Positions 23,536-33,636 are shown, counted from the first letter of the stretch. The stretch: DNA of 37,582 nt from HGM12587 sp964602445 (GCA_964602445.1 CAZRQV010000019.1:1-37582), one strand, 5' to 3'. Translations and numbers: made by a program. Notes: generated by a model not told the origin, from the sequence alone.

Positions 23536-25460
23536 GCTTTTCCTCCAACTCCTTTGATGGGAGCTCCGGCACTTTCAACGGTAGCTTTTCCATCCTCACT
23601 TAACTGTTCATATTTTGGAATTGAACCAACGACATTGTCAGCCAGCCAGTCCATCGTAATGATTTCTTCCAGACGGATTCCTTCCCCTTCCGGATCGATC
23701 ACTTTTCCTGACTGGGTATGGATCGGACCGCTGAACGGGCTGAAAATTCCTGCACAAATGCTGTTTTTCAGAAGTTCTGTCAGCTTTCTCACACTTTCCG
23801 GCAGATTTTTAGAACAGATCAATTCTACGACTCCTGCAGACATTCCCCAATAATAATTCAGTGCTTTATTGCTGGATTCATACTGGGACTGCAATGTTTT
23901 ATTTAAAATGCTTTGGATCAGTTTTTCGTAGTAAACACCCCAATGCCACAGTGGCATTGCCAGATTGGTATGACCGTCTTTATCCATACGGAACAGACCG
24001 AAGGCATTTCCTTCCAGACTGTCCGGCATTGCCAGATCCTTTGCAGAAATAATACTGATAGCTCTTTTCCTCAAACGGGCAATAGCTACATAAATTCCCT
24101 GTACCGAAGACCATTCCAGATAAACTTTCGCCTTCGGATTTACCATTTTTACCCCCAAAGCAAAGGCATTGATACCTGCAATCTGCCCTACGATCGGATA
24201 ATCGCACACAAAGCCCACATCATTTCCTTCTGCCATGACTCCTGCAATGGCACCAATGATAAATTTCACTTCATACATTCTGGCATAATAAGTGCAGATA
24301 TATCTGTGCGATTTATTTAAGGAGCAGTTTAAAAACATCTTATCCTGATGTTCTACCGCTGCAGTCAGACTGGCATTTAAAAGTTTCGGAGACGTTGTAA
24401 AAATAATATCATTTCCATCTAACACTGCCTGTCTGATCACATCATCTGCATCTCCATCCAATGCATTTTCATAAGCAGTTGTTTTGATCGCATCTCCAAA
24501 TTCACGTTCCACATGCAGTCTGCCCAGTTCATGACCATAATTCCAGCCGGAAGTACTTGGTGATTTATCATAAATAAATGCAACCTTGGCTCGTTTCTGT
24601 TCTTCTCCAAACATTCGTTCAAACAGCGATTTCTTTTTTTCTTCTTCCGGATCCAGCAGCAGATCTATAGCCTGTTTTTCCTGCAAAAGCTCCAGTTCTT
24701 CCCAGATCTTTGTAATCTCCTGTTTGATTTCTGCACCTGTCTTATCTTTCAAATGTTCATAATCATAGATGGTAAGGTATCCTAAAAATGCATCTCCTAC
24801 CGTACATTTTAATTTAGCACCGCCCATACCCTCAAAGATCTGGCGGAAATAATAATAATTGGCCCGAAACGCACTGCTTTCTTCTTCAGTCCACGGCTCC
24901 TGTTCCTCTTTTCCCAAAAGTTTCTGCAGTTTTACATAGCTTCCTTCTCTGGAAAATTCAACGTAATTGATCTTTGTATTTTTATAAAATTCAAGGAATT
25001 CCTCATACATTTTTAATTCCGGATCATCCCCTTTTGGCGGCATTACTCTGATCACCTGTGCCGGAATGGATACTGCACCGAAAAATTTCAGTACGCTGAC
25101 CCTTTTATTGCCTTCTTCTACATAAAAACGGTTCATATATTCATAAACCTTGATTGGTTCCCTGATACCCTCTTCCAAATGGGCTTTACATAAATTTTTC
25201 CATTTGACTGCGAATTCTGATTTTTCATCAAACAAAGGCATAAAATTTGCCGCAAACGCATTGGTTCGTCCTTCTGATTTGGTTCCTACGATAAATTCTG
25301 CCGGAACCTGCATGATTCCTAACCGCGTACCGGAATTCAGACTTTCTTTCGGCATCATTTCATCCATGACCGGAAGATACGGATACTGTCCCTGACTGAC
25401 CAGACGTCTTTTTTCTTTTTGTCCTCTTTTTAAAGCCTCTCTATAAAATTGTTCTGGCAT
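23532..25460 (-). CDS. ParB-like domain fused to a BMP/PnrA-type ligand-binding domain, cytoplasmic
   Basis: A 642-residue protein without signal peptide or lipobox. The first half (about 40-135) has a ParB/sulfiredoxin-like core: EPIKVYEYMNRFYVEEGNKR, where EGNKR (116-120) occupies the place of the nucleotide-binding DGHRR-type motif. A helical linker (145-285) is followed by a PnrA/BMP-type periplasmic-binding fold from about 290 (VAFIYDKSPSTSGWNYGHE, then VIRQAVLDGNDIIFTTSP and VGFVCDYPIVGQIAGINAFA), which binds nucleosides in transporters. With no transporter genes nearby, it is more likely an intracellular nucleoside sensor or enzyme than a transport protein. It is coupled to the metallophosphoesterase. 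Confidence 0.75.
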   Translation of the reverse strand: MPEQFYREALKRGQKEKRRLVSQGQYPYLPVMDEMMPKESLNSGTRLGIMQVPAEFIVGTKSEGRTNAFAANFMPLFDEKSEFAVKWKNLCKAHLEEGIREPIKVYEYMNRFYVEEGNKRVSVLKFFGAVSIPAQVIRVMPPKGDDPELKMYEEFLEFYKNTKINYVEFSREGSYVKLQKLLGKEEQEPWTEEESSAFRANYYYFRQIFEGMGGAKLKCTVGDAFLGYLTIYDYEHLKDKTGAEIKQEITKIWEELELLQEKQAIDLLLDPEEEKKKSLFERMFGEEQKRAKVAFIYDKSPSTSGWNYGHELGRLHVEREFGDAIKTTAYENALDGDADDVIRQAVLDGNDIIFTTSPKLLNASLTAAVEHQDKMFLNCSLNKSHRYICTYYARMYEVKFIIGAIAGVMAEGNDVGFVCDYPIVGQIAGINAFALGVKMVNPKAKVYLEWSSVQGIYVAIARLRKRAISIISAKDLAMPDSLEGNAFGLFRMDKDGHTNLAMPLWHWGVYYEKLIQSILNKTLQSQYESSNKALNYYWGMSAGVVELICSKNLPESVRKLTELLKNSICAGIFSPFSGPIHTQSGKVIDPEGEGIRLEEIITMDWLADNVVGSIPKYEQLSEDGKATVESAGAPIKGVGGKA

Positions 25461-25513
25461 TTTCTCTCACACTACTTTCTTTTGCTGTTTTAACCGTCAT
25501 CTGTTTTTCATTC

Positions 25514-26641
25514 CTACAATTCTTCAAAATCTTCTGCCGCTGCTTCCAATAGAACGCGAATGCTTAAATGCTGTGGGCAAAGATTTTCGCATCGGCCGCA
25601 TCTGATACAATCGCTGGCCTTTGTTCCTTCTCCTGTATACTGTTCATAATAATACTTCGCGTTCCAATCATCAAATATTCTTTTGGAATTCAAACAGGCA
25701 AAAATATCCGGAATCGAAATATGCTGCGGACAGACCTCCATACAATAACGGCAGGCGGTACATTGAACTGTTCCCAGATTTTTAAAGATCTTGCAAACCT
25801 TTTCCACTGCTTCCGATTCTTTCTTTGTCAGCGGCTGAAACTCTTTCATATAACCCACATTGTCGTTGACCATTTCCAGACTTCCCATACCGGAAAGTAC
25901 CATAATGACCCCTTCCTGACCGGCAGCAAAACGAATAGCATAGCTTGCATTCGAACCGCCCTGCAGTTCATCGAAAATCTTTTGTGCCTCATTCGGAAGT
26001 TTGACCAAATGACCGCCCTTTACCGGTTCCATAACGATCACCGACTTTCCATGTTTTCGACAGACTTCCAGACATTTTCCTGACTGTACTGCGATATCTT
26101 CATAATCCACATAATTTAACTGAATCTGTACGACTTCAATCTGGGGATATTCTGTCAGAATCTGATCCAGTACGGCTGCTTTATCGTGAAAAGAAATCCC
26201 AAAATGACGGATTTTTCCTTCTTTTTTGAATTCCAATGCTGTTTCATAAGCCGCACACGCTTTATATTTTTCAAACTCTGATGCATCCTGTGCATGCATC
26301 AAATAAAAATCAAAATACTCCACCCCGCAAGCTTCCAGCTGGCTTTCAAACAATGGTCGGATTTCCTCGTTCTTTTTAAAATGATGTCCGGACAGCTTAT
26401 TGGTGATCACATAAGCATCTCTCGGATATCGGGAAGTAAGGCATTCTTTTAATGCAATCTCACTTTTTCCGTCCAGATATCCGTGTGCTGTATCAAAATA
26501 GTTAAATCCGGCTTCTAAAAAAGCATCCACCATTTTTTTCGTTTCTTCGGTATCGACTGCATCACCGTTCATCGGCAGACGCATAAAACCAAATCCAAAA
26601 TTTTTTTTAATTTCATTAAAACAAGTTTCCACCTTAATCAT
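25514..26641 (-). CDS. Aldo/keto reductase with C-terminal 4Fe-4S ferredoxin-like domain
   Basis: A 375-residue oxidoreductase. The AKR barrel (about 1-280) shows FGFGFMRLPM, FDTAHGY with the catalytic Tyr, NKLSG with the Lys, and LMHAQD with the His. The tail carries two clusters of cysteines, CTACRYCMEVCP and CIRCGRCENLCP, fit for two 4Fe-4S clusters. Such proteins are common in Lachnospiraceae. The ATG is six bases after the GH29 enzyme's stop, so the two are probably co-transcribed. It may reduce a released sugar or aldehyde, but the substrate is unknown. Confidence 0.92.
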   Translation of the reverse strand: MIKVETCFNEIKKNFGFGFMRLPMNGDAVDTEETKKMVDAFLEAGFNYFDTAHGYLDGKSEIALKECLTSRYPRDAYVITNKLSGHHFKKNEEIRPLFESQLEACGVEYFDFYLMHAQDASEFEKYKACAAYETALEFKKEGKIRHFGISFHDKAAVLDQILTEYPQIEVVQIQLNYVDYEDIAVQSGKCLEVCRKHGKSVIVMEPVKGGHLVKLPNEAQKIFDELQGGSNASYAIRFAAGQEGVIMVLSGMGSLEMVNDNVGYMKEFQPLTKKESEAVEKVCKIFKNLGTVQCTACRYCMEVCPQHISIPDIFACLNSKRIFDDWNAKYYYEQYTGEGTKASDCIRCGRCENLCPQHLSIRVLLEAAAEDFEEL

Positions 26642-26647
26642 TCCTCG

Positions 26648-29600
26648 CTATTCTCCCTGCACTTTTGCTCCGAAAACTGCCGTTACGGTATCTTTTGCCA
26701 ATGCCCCGGTTCCACCAAGAACATAACCAGAACGAATGCCTTGCTCTTTGACATATGCTGCCGCATAAGTCGTATTGGTATCCGTAACAAGGATCAGCGG
26801 TTGATCTAATGCTGCAGCCAATGGTCCTCCGCATAAACCGTCCGGGAAATTTTTGGCATTTGCCATTATCATCTGCTCTGTTTTTCCGAAAAACTGTTCT
26901 GCAACCTTCACAGAAGTATCACATCGGTCGCTTCCAGAAATTCTTTGAATGGTTCCATAGGCAGATAATTCTTTTTCGATCTTTTCACTGACTGCCCCAG
27001 TTCCGCCAATGATCCATATTCGATCTACATCTACCGTTTTTAAAAATGTTTTCTGTGCATCGCTTAATTTTTCTCCCGGTTTTACCAGAAGAATCGGCTT
27101 TTTCACTGCAGATGCTGATAAACTGTCTGCAAATGTTTTTCCGGTTGCCACGATCAGATCTTTCATCTCGTTTTTCGTTCCAATGGCTTCTCTTAAAATT
27201 GCAAGATTGGTTTCATACCTTGTACTGCCTTCCAGACGAATGGTCTGATATCCCTGGATTGAAATTGCATTTTCTGAAACTGCTCCGGTTCCGCCGAGAA
27301 CATAAATTGTTCCTTCTTTTACATTTTTCTGTAGATATGCCTGAAGTCTGCTGATAGTTTCCGGTTTTTTATCATTCACCAGAAGGATCGGTGCATTCTT
27401 TACATAGGCAAGATAACTGCCTGCAAGGGCATCTGCAAAATTGGTTCCGGTAGCAATGACTGCCGTTTCAAATTGTTCGTCTTTGCCAAGCCCCAGTTTT
27501 TCTTTATATAAATCTGCAATCTGCTCGGAAGTATCAAATCTGTTGGTACCTGAAATTCGAATAACCTTCGGTTCTCCGTTTTTCCCTGTATGATAAATTT
27601 CAAATTCTACGATATTTGTCGGAACTTCGGTTCCATTCTGTAACTGACGGTTTTTCAAAATATTTAACCGAACCTTGGAAGTACTCACCTCTCTCTGCAG
27701 ATCGATGACCTTTTCTGCCCCGATGGTTATTCCCTCGTAAATATTTTCCCATTTGACACCATCATAAGCTTCGATGGAAAATTTACGGCATCGATAATCA
27801 TTTGGCGCATTCCATGTATCAAACAGTTCACTGAGAACAATCCTGTCAAATACAGTTTCCTTTCCAAAATCTACCAGAATCCACGGTGCCGTATCACTGT
27901 CTTCCGGAGACCATCTGGTTCCGATATATCCATCCACAGCAGCAGTTCCATCAAATCCTGCCAATTCCGTATAAGCCGAAGATACCTGCACTTTTTTCCC
28001 TGCTGCCAGATTTTCAGATTCTCTGAAATAAATACTGATGGCATCTGTCGCAAGCACTGCACCACTTTCGTCTTTTACTTTCGCTTTCAACTCGTATTTT
28101 CCAAACAGAACTACTTCATCTAACGTAATCTTCCATGTATTACCGTTTACTTCTGCCGGATATTCCTCTGATACATAATTATTTCCTTTAACCTGCACAT
28201 ACACATGTTTCCCTTCTGTACAGGTACCTGTAATCTGTGTCTGCGGCGTACAGATTGGAATTCCTTCTGCACGGGAAGTAACTGCAGGCAGGATTTGCGG
28301 TTCTGTGATCTGCACCTTCACATCTTCCTGATAGAACAACTGGAACTCATAAATAGATGGATTGCTGGCATTTGCCATATGCAGACGAAACTTTTGAGAA
28401 GTTACAGAAGCAAATTCCAATGTTTCTTCCTCTCCCATCTCCGTTTTCTCTATTGCTGAAACCCATCTTTCTCCATCCCAGTAGTCAATACTGTAATCCT
28501 TTACCCAGTTATTGCTCTGCGGCTTATGAAAATTCAGGATCCGGGCAGAATTTACAACAATCGGTTCCCCATATTCCAATACAAGCTCTGCACTGGATGT
28601 ATTATTTTTCGTAGCCCAACGGGTGGTATCATCACCGTCAATGGCTTTTCTCGCAACATATCCTGCGGAATGCTCATTTGTCGCACTTACCTTCTCTGCT
28701 TTCACAGCATAGTTCTCTGCTGTTTCTTTTTCTTCCGGGAATCCGTCAACGGTAATTTCTATTACCGTATCATACGATTCTTCCGTTACTCCGGACAGAT
28801 CAATACAGATTTTACCATTAATCAGCTCATAATCCAGCGTATTTTCTGTTCCCATCTGACGAATTTCCTGAATCTCATTTTTCAGTCCCGGCAAAACCAC
28901 TTCTTCTTTCTTCGAAAAACTGGTCATATGAAGATATACTTTTCCTTCTTTTGTCGTCGCATACATTCCTGACGGAAGTTTCGTATAGCAGGAGACACCG
29001 GTGCCATATACACTGTCACCGTATGTTTGAATCCATTGTCCGACTGCTCTTAGTATTTCTGCACTTTTTTCCGGTACTTCTCCCTCTTCATCCGGCCCAA
29101 TATTCAACAGATAATTTCCGCCTTTGGAGGCACAGATTACCAGATTATCTACCACCGTATCTGCATTTTTCCAGTTGGTATCCTGTTTATGATACCCCCA
29201 GGAATTGTTCAGTGTCATACAGCTTTCCCAATCATAATCCAGTCCGGTTGCCGGAATTTCCTGCTCCGGTGTTCCATAATCGCCTTCCTCTTTGGTACGT
29301 TTTCCTACACGATTGTTAATGATTGCCTCCGGATCCAGTGTTCTGATATAGCGATATAATTCTTCTCCATCTTCTTTTGTCCACCAGTTCGTCCATTCTC
29401 CATCAAAGAAAATTACTTTTACATGATAAGTATCGATCAGTTCCCGCAGCTGTCCTTTCATGCGGGTCTTAAATTCTTCTTTATCTCCCATCGCCGGCTG
29501 ATATCCAAGACCTGTCTGGGAACTGTCATGCCAGTCCATAATCGTATAATATACTCCAAATTTGATTCCTGCTGCTTCACATTCTTTCGAAAGCTCTGCT

Positions 29601-30487
29601 ACCGGATCTACACCTGTATAATTCCCATAATTACAGAAAGAAAACAGAGCATAATCTTTGAACCCGCGGATTTTCGTATCAAACATACTCAGTCCTTCAT
29701 GGTGACGGGACGTAAATATGATATATTTTTGCCCTGCATCCTTTGCTAACTGCACAATCTCTTTTGCATCAAACTTCGTCGGATTAAATGGTGCTGCTGC
29801 CACATTTTCATAGACTTCTCTGGAAATATTCAGATTGCTCATGATCCATTCTGCATATTCCGTTGATCTTCCGTTATATACACCGCCCAGCTGCGCGTAG
29901 GCACCCCAATGGATAAACTGCCCATATCTGGCTTCTCTCCACCATTCCATGCGGGCATCTTTTTCTTCTTTTGTATCTTTTTCTCCGTCGTATTCTGAAA
30001 ATGTAAAGAAGTCCAGATTTACTTCCGTTTCTTCCGGAAATACCAGATAAACGTCGTGAATTCCCGTTACCTTTTCGATTTCTGCGTAGCAGTCACAAAA
30101 CGCTCCCTCTGAAGCACTCTCTGCCAAAGAGATCCGGCCGATTTCTGTTCCATCCGGTGCATCAGCTCGAAGCTCAACCTGTTTCCCTGTCTGTCCCTTT
30201 TTGGCCACAGCAGACAAAAGTACGGTCTCATATTCTCCTGCTCCAAAATCGATCTGCTCATATTTCAGATAATCGCCTTTGGCAAATCTGCCGCCAAACG
30301 ATGTAAAATCCGGAGCTTTCTCATTTTCTTCCGCTTCTCCGTTCATCTGCATCGACTGATATTCTGAAATTTCAAAGGTCATACCTGCATTTTTTGCTTC
30401 ATTTTCCTGCGCATACACAAGCTGTCCCGTCCCGCATACCAACATTGCAGATAAAAACATTGTAAATACCGCTCTTTTTAAATTCAT
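26648..30487 (-). CDS. Cell-wall-anchored GH29 alpha-L-fucosidase, multi-domain
   Basis: A 1,279-residue secreted enzyme. A signal peptide (about 1-26, ending VYA) is followed by a CBM6-like domain (30-165, with GIHDVYLVFP), then a GH29 domain (about 175-500): WWREARYGQFIHWGAY, FTSRHHEGLSMFD and FFDGEW with the likely nucleophile Asp362, and LLNIGPDEEG. A CBM32/F5-8C-like domain (about 600-740), an Ig-like stretch, a second CBM32-like domain (about 850-975) and three CWB2 repeats (about 985-1279, RISGTNRFDTSEQIADLY and similar) follow. CWB2 repeats attach proteins non-covalently to cell-wall polymers. It would release fucose from host glycans at the cell surface. AAGGGGGAAAAG lies before the ATG. 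Confidence 0.93.
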   Translation of the reverse strand: MNLKRAVFTMFLSAMLVCGTGQLVYAQENEAKNAGMTFEISEYQSMQMNGEAEENEKAPDFTSFGGRFAKGDYLKYEQIDFGAGEYETVLLSAVAKKGQTGKQVELRADAPDGTEIGRISLAESASEGAFCDCYAEIEKVTGIHDVYLVFPEETEVNLDFFTFSEYDGEKDTKEEKDARMEWWREARYGQFIHWGAYAQLGGVYNGRSTEYAEWIMSNLNISREVYENVAAAPFNPTKFDAKEIVQLAKDAGQKYIIFTSRHHEGLSMFDTKIRGFKDYALFSFCNYGNYTGVDPVAELSKECEAAGIKFGVYYTIMDWHDSSQTGLGYQPAMGDKEEFKTRMKGQLRELIDTYHVKVIFFDGEWTNWWTKEDGEELYRYIRTLDPEAIINNRVGKRTKEEGDYGTPEQEIPATGLDYDWESCMTLNNSWGYHKQDTNWKNADTVVDNLVICASKGGNYLLNIGPDEEGEVPEKSAEILRAVGQWIQTYGDSVYGTGVSCYTKLPSGMYATTKEGKVYLHMTSFSKKEEVVLPGLKNEIQEIRQMGTENTLDYELINGKICIDLSGVTEESYDTVIEITVDGFPEEKETAENYAVKAEKVSATNEHSAGYVARKAIDGDDTTRWATKNNTSSAELVLEYGEPIVVNSARILNFHKPQSNNWVKDYSIDYWDGERWVSAIEKTEMGEEETLEFASVTSQKFRLHMANASNPSIYEFQLFYQEDVKVQITEPQILPAVTSRAEGIPICTPQTQITGTCTEGKHVYVQVKGNNYVSEEYPAEVNGNTWKITLDEVVLFGKYELKAKVKDESGAVLATDAISIYFRESENLAAGKKVQVSSAYTELAGFDGTAAVDGYIGTRWSPEDSDTAPWILVDFGKETVFDRIVLSELFDTWNAPNDYRCRKFSIEAYDGVKWENIYEGITIGAEKVIDLQREVSTSKVRLNILKNRQLQNGTEVPTNIVEFEIYHTGKNGEPKVIRISGTNRFDTSEQIADLYKEKLGLGKDEQFETAVIATGTNFADALAGSYLAYVKNAPILLVNDKKPETISRLQAYLQKNVKEGTIYVLGGTGAVSENAISIQGYQTIRLEGSTRYETNLAILREAIGTKNEMKDLIVATGKTFADSLSASAVKKPILLVKPGEKLSDAQKTFLKTVDVDRIWIIGGTGAVSEKIEKELSAYGTIQRISGSDRCDTSVKVAEQFFGKTEQMIMANAKNFPDGLCGGPLAAALDQPLILVTDTNTTYAAAYVKEQGIRSGYVLGGTGALAKDTVTAVFGAKVQGE

Positions 30488-30544
30488 CGTCTTTTCCCCC
30501 TTAAAATCCGACTATTCCCATCATCTTTTTAACTATCCTTGCAC

Positions 30545-30581
30545 AAAAATACTCCTGTGTCAAGAATTCACACAGGAGTAT
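30545..30581 (-). terminator. Strong terminator of the YitT/acetyltransferase unit
   Basis: ATACTCCTGTGT (30549-30560) and ACACAGGAGTAT (30570-30581) are exact 12-base complements with a nine-base loop. On the minus strand a T-run (ATTTTTGTG) follows. It lies seven bases after the acetyltransferase stop and insulates the GH29 gene downstream. Confidence 0.9.
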
Positions 30582-30587
30582 CTTATT

Positions 30588-31163
30588 TTATTTCATTCTG
30601 TCATTTTCCGTAATCTTACGCAGTACTCTGCAAGGATTTCCTACTGCGATCACACGATCCGGAATGTCCTTTGTAACCACACTTCCGGCTCCAATGATCG
30701 TATCTGAACCAATGGTCACACCCGGCAAGATCGTCACATCTGCGCCAATCCAGCAGTTATCTCCAATCACGATCGGAAGTGCTTTTTCAAATCCCTGATT
30801 TCTTTCTTCTGCCAGTGTCGCATGAACTGCAGTATACATTCCGCAATTCGGTCCAATAAAGCAATGATGTCCAATGGTAATGCCACCGCCATCCATCAGA
30901 TAAGCATTATGATTTATGAATGTGTCATGACCGATCCGGCAGTAACATCCGTAATCTGCCATGAATGGGGACAGGATCGTACAGTTTTCTTCCATTTTAG
31001 GTAATAATTCATTCAGGATTTTCGCCTTCTTCTCCGTATCTTTCGGTCTGGTCTGATTAAATTCAAAGCAAAGTTCCTCTGCCTTCATCCGCTGTTCGCA
31101 AAGTTCCTGATCAAAATTGGCATCATACCAAAGTCCCTGTTTCATTTTTTCTGATTCTGTCAT
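30588..31163 (-). CDS. Sugar O-acetyltransferase (maltose/galactoside type)
   Basis: A 191-residue hexapeptide transferase. The N-terminal MTESEKMKQGLWYDANFDQEL cap is typical of the Maa/LacA/NodL family, and later blocks GHHCFIGPNCGMYTAVHA, IGDNCWIGADVTILPGV and IGAGSVVTKDIP form the left-handed beta-helix with the catalytic His in the AVHA loop. It transfers acetyl from acetyl-CoA to sugars such as maltose or galactosides. The ATG at 31163, 16 bases after the YitT stop, begins the normal cap; an earlier start would overlap YitT. Acetylated sugars may be exported or stored. Confidence 0.9.
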   Translation of the reverse strand: MTESEKMKQGLWYDANFDQELCEQRMKAEELCFEFNQTRPKDTEKKAKILNELLPKMEENCTILSPFMADYGCYCRIGHDTFINHNAYLMDGGGITIGHHCFIGPNCGMYTAVHATLAEERNQGFEKALPIVIGDNCWIGADVTILPGVTIGSDTIIGAGSVVTKDIPDRVIAVGNPCRVLRKITENDRMK

Positions 31164-31179
31164 CTCATTTTCTCTCTGA

Positions 31180-32031
31180 TCATATCTTCGGCTGATATCG
31201 GATCTCACTGACAGAATAAACAGTCACAAATGCTTTCGGATCTGTTTTTCTCACAAAATCCATCAACTTTCGATATTCATTTTTATCCACGATCGTAATG
31301 ATTTCTTTTTTCGGTACATTATCATAAGCACCTGTAATTTCATTTAAAGTAGCACCGCTGTGCAGTTCGTGAAGGACAAATTCTGTAATTTCATCTAATT
31401 TAGGAGAGATCACACAAACTCTGCGCTTGATATTTAAACCAAAGATAAAATGGTCTACCACCATACCGCCAAAATAAGTCCCAAGCACACTCAAAACAAC
31501 CGTTTTCGTATCATAACAGAGAACCGACGTCATTGCTGCTGCAATTCCTGACAAAGATACGGCCTGTCCCAAATCAATCTTCAGATATTTGTGCAAAATC
31601 TTGGCTACAATGTCCATTCCACCGGAAGATGCATTATGAGAAAACAAAATTGCCATAGCCATACCGACTACGAGGATATAACAAAGCACATCGATCACCG
31701 GATCCTGCGTTAAAGATTGAAAATTAGGAAAGATCATTTCAAAAACACCCATCGATGCAGGTACCATGATCGAAGTATATACGGTTTTGATGCCGAACGA
31801 CGGTCCGATCAGGGCAAATCCGATGATCAGCAAAAATACATTCAAGATCATCGTAAGTACCGATACCGGAAGCGGAATAAAATTACTAAGTACCATTCCG
31901 ATTGCCGAGGCACTTCCCACAGCCACATGACTTGGAAGCATAAAGAAGAAAATCGCAGCACCGGCAAGTACCGCTCCGAAGGTAATGATCAAAAAATCCT
32001 TCACGATTGCTAAAAACTGTTTTTTATCCAT
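31180..32031 (-). CDS. YitT-family membrane protein (DUF161/DUF2179)
   Basis: A 283-residue protein with about six transmembrane segments in the first 205 residues, starting LIITFGAVLAGAAIFFFMLPS, with the GGMDIVAKIL motif, then a cytoplasmic DUF2179 domain (about 205-283) with VCVISPKLDEI and EIITIVDKNEYRKL. Function in bacteria is unproven; several members are thought to be membrane transporters or sensors. It heads a unit with the sugar acetyltransferase. Confidence 0.92.
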   Translation of the reverse strand: MDKKQFLAIVKDFLIITFGAVLAGAAIFFFMLPSHVAVGSASAIGMVLSNFIPLPVSVLTMILNVFLLIIGFALIGPSFGIKTVYTSIMVPASMGVFEMIFPNFQSLTQDPVIDVLCYILVVGMAMAILFSHNASSGGMDIVAKILHKYLKIDLGQAVSLSGIAAAMTSVLCYDTKTVVLSVLGTYFGGMVVDHFIFGLNIKRRVCVISPKLDEITEFVLHELHSGATLNEITGAYDNVPKKEIITIVDKNEYRKLMDFVRKTDPKAFVTVYSVSEIRYQPKI

Positions 32032-32068
32032 TCTATTTTCCTAAATCCCTATTCTTATTCCGGGGTTA

Positions 32069-32097
32069 AGTATATCAATACTTTTCATGAAATACAA
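32069..32097 (-). promoter_or_regulatory. Promoter of the YitT unit
   Basis: On the minus strand TTGTAT, 17 bases, TATACT. The -10 box is good and the -35 only partial. It is about 38 bases before the YitT start. Confidence 0.5.
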
Positions 32098-32210
32098 TCA
32101 CTGTTTTCCCTCAAATTTCCTTTTAATCAAATATTGCATTTATGATCGTTTTTTCATCGCATGTTACGTTAAAATCCAAGTACACCAAAAACCACTCTAC
32201 AAGATTTGAT

Positions 32211-33554
32211 TTATGCCGTCACGGTATTTTTCCAGCGATATTTCTTTAAAAAGCAGACCAGACAAATGGTACTTACTGTCCAGGTAACCGGATATGCCGT
32301 AAATACCACATTGATATTATGGAACACTCTTACAAGACCTTCGATATAAATAATACGCAAAATGCACCATGCTCCTAACGTAACCGCCATCGGAACCATG
32401 GTCTGACCTGCTCCGCGTAAAGTTCCGGCACAAATATGTGTTGTTGCCAGAAGGAAATAGAATAACGATTCCACTCTTGCCTGTCTGACTCCATAGGCGA
32501 TCACGGCCGCATCTTTGCTGAACAATCCGATCAACTGGGGTGCTGCAAGAAATACAAATACGCCAAATAATTCTGCCATAACTACGGTAATGGAAATTCC
32601 CTGACGAATTCCGGTTTTAATACGTTCCTGACGGCCCGCTCCCATATTCTGTCCGACAAATGTTGTCAATGCAAGGGACATACTCATGATCGGCAGGAAT
32701 ACAAAACCTTCAATCTTTGCATAGCTTCCGCAGCCGCCCATTGCCAGATCTCCAAATGCATTGATATTAGACTGCACTACCAGATTTGCAATGGCATTTA
32801 CACTGTTCTGTACACCACTAGGCAAACCTAATCGGAAGACTTCTTTTAAGACTCCTTTTTTTACCCGAAGTTTTGACAACCGGATCTGCACTACAAATTT
32901 TCCGCTCATCAAATGAAGTAATCCAAGAACGGCACTGAGACACTGACCGATGGTCGTAGCCAGTGCAGCTCCTGCAACCCCCATCTGAAATACGCCTACA
33001 AACAAAATATCCAGCACTGCATTGGTCACGGAAGAAATGATCAGATACATCAGCGGATGACGGCTGTCACCCAAAGCATTGAAAATTCCATTAGTCGTAT
33101 TATACAATACCATTCCCAAAAGTCCCATGCAGTAAATTCTAAAATAAGTAATCGAATTAGGCATTACGTTTTCCGGAGTTCCGATCCAGCGCAAAATCGT
33201 CGGTGTAAAGGTCACTCCTACGATCGTCAAAAGAACGCCTGCTCCCAGTGCAAACAACACCGTCGTATGAATGGCATCATCTACCCCTTCTTTATCTTTT
33301 GCACCAAAGCATCTGGAAATGATTACACTTGCTCCTACGAACACGCCCTGAAAAAAGCCGATGAGCAGATGCTGCAGGCTTCCGGACGAACTGACCGCAG
33401 CCAACGCTTCATTTCCACAAAAATTACCAACCACCAGGGAATCCACCGCATTATATAACTGCTGAAACAGATTTCCTAAAAATAATGGAAAGGCAAAGCG
33501 TACCAGAATCTTCCAGACACACCCTTCCGTCATTAACATTTTTTCTTCTTTCAT
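32211..33554 (-). CDS. MATE-family efflux transporter
   Basis: A 447-residue membrane protein with about twelve hydrophobic segments. FPLFLGNLFQQLYNAVDSLVVGNFCGNEALAAVSSSG is the classic N-terminal MATE stretch, and VFVGASVIISRCFGAKD and the internally related second half, with PSGVQNSVNAIANLVVQSNI, follow. It exports drugs or metabolites using a Na+ or H+ gradient. The ATG at 33554 is preferred over one 17 codons upstream because AGGAG lies nine bases before it. It stands alone between the glycosidase and the YitT unit. Confidence 0.93.
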   Translation of the reverse strand: MKEEKMLMTEGCVWKILVRFAFPLFLGNLFQQLYNAVDSLVVGNFCGNEALAAVSSSGSLQHLLIGFFQGVFVGASVIISRCFGAKDKEGVDDAIHTTVLFALGAGVLLTIVGVTFTPTILRWIGTPENVMPNSITYFRIYCMGLLGMVLYNTTNGIFNALGDSRHPLMYLIISSVTNAVLDILFVGVFQMGVAGAALATTIGQCLSAVLGLLHLMSGKFVVQIRLSKLRVKKGVLKEVFRLGLPSGVQNSVNAIANLVVQSNINAFGDLAMGGCGSYAKIEGFVFLPIMSMSLALTTFVGQNMGAGRQERIKTGIRQGISITVVMAELFGVFVFLAAPQLIGLFSKDAAVIAYGVRQARVESLFYFLLATTHICAGTLRGAGQTMVPMAVTLGAWCILRIIYIEGLVRVFHNINVVFTAYPVTWTVSTICLVCFLKKYRWKNTVTA

Positions 33555-33636
33555 AACCTTTTCTCCTGTATTCAGTGATCCTTTACTTTTGTTTTTATTT
33601 CGCATAAACCTAAAACAAATTTATCGCATGCCTTTT

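Noticed and set aside
23532..25460. A transport lipoprotein of a nucleoside ABC transporter
   Set aside because: No signal peptide, lipobox cysteine or neighbouring permease and ATPase genes.
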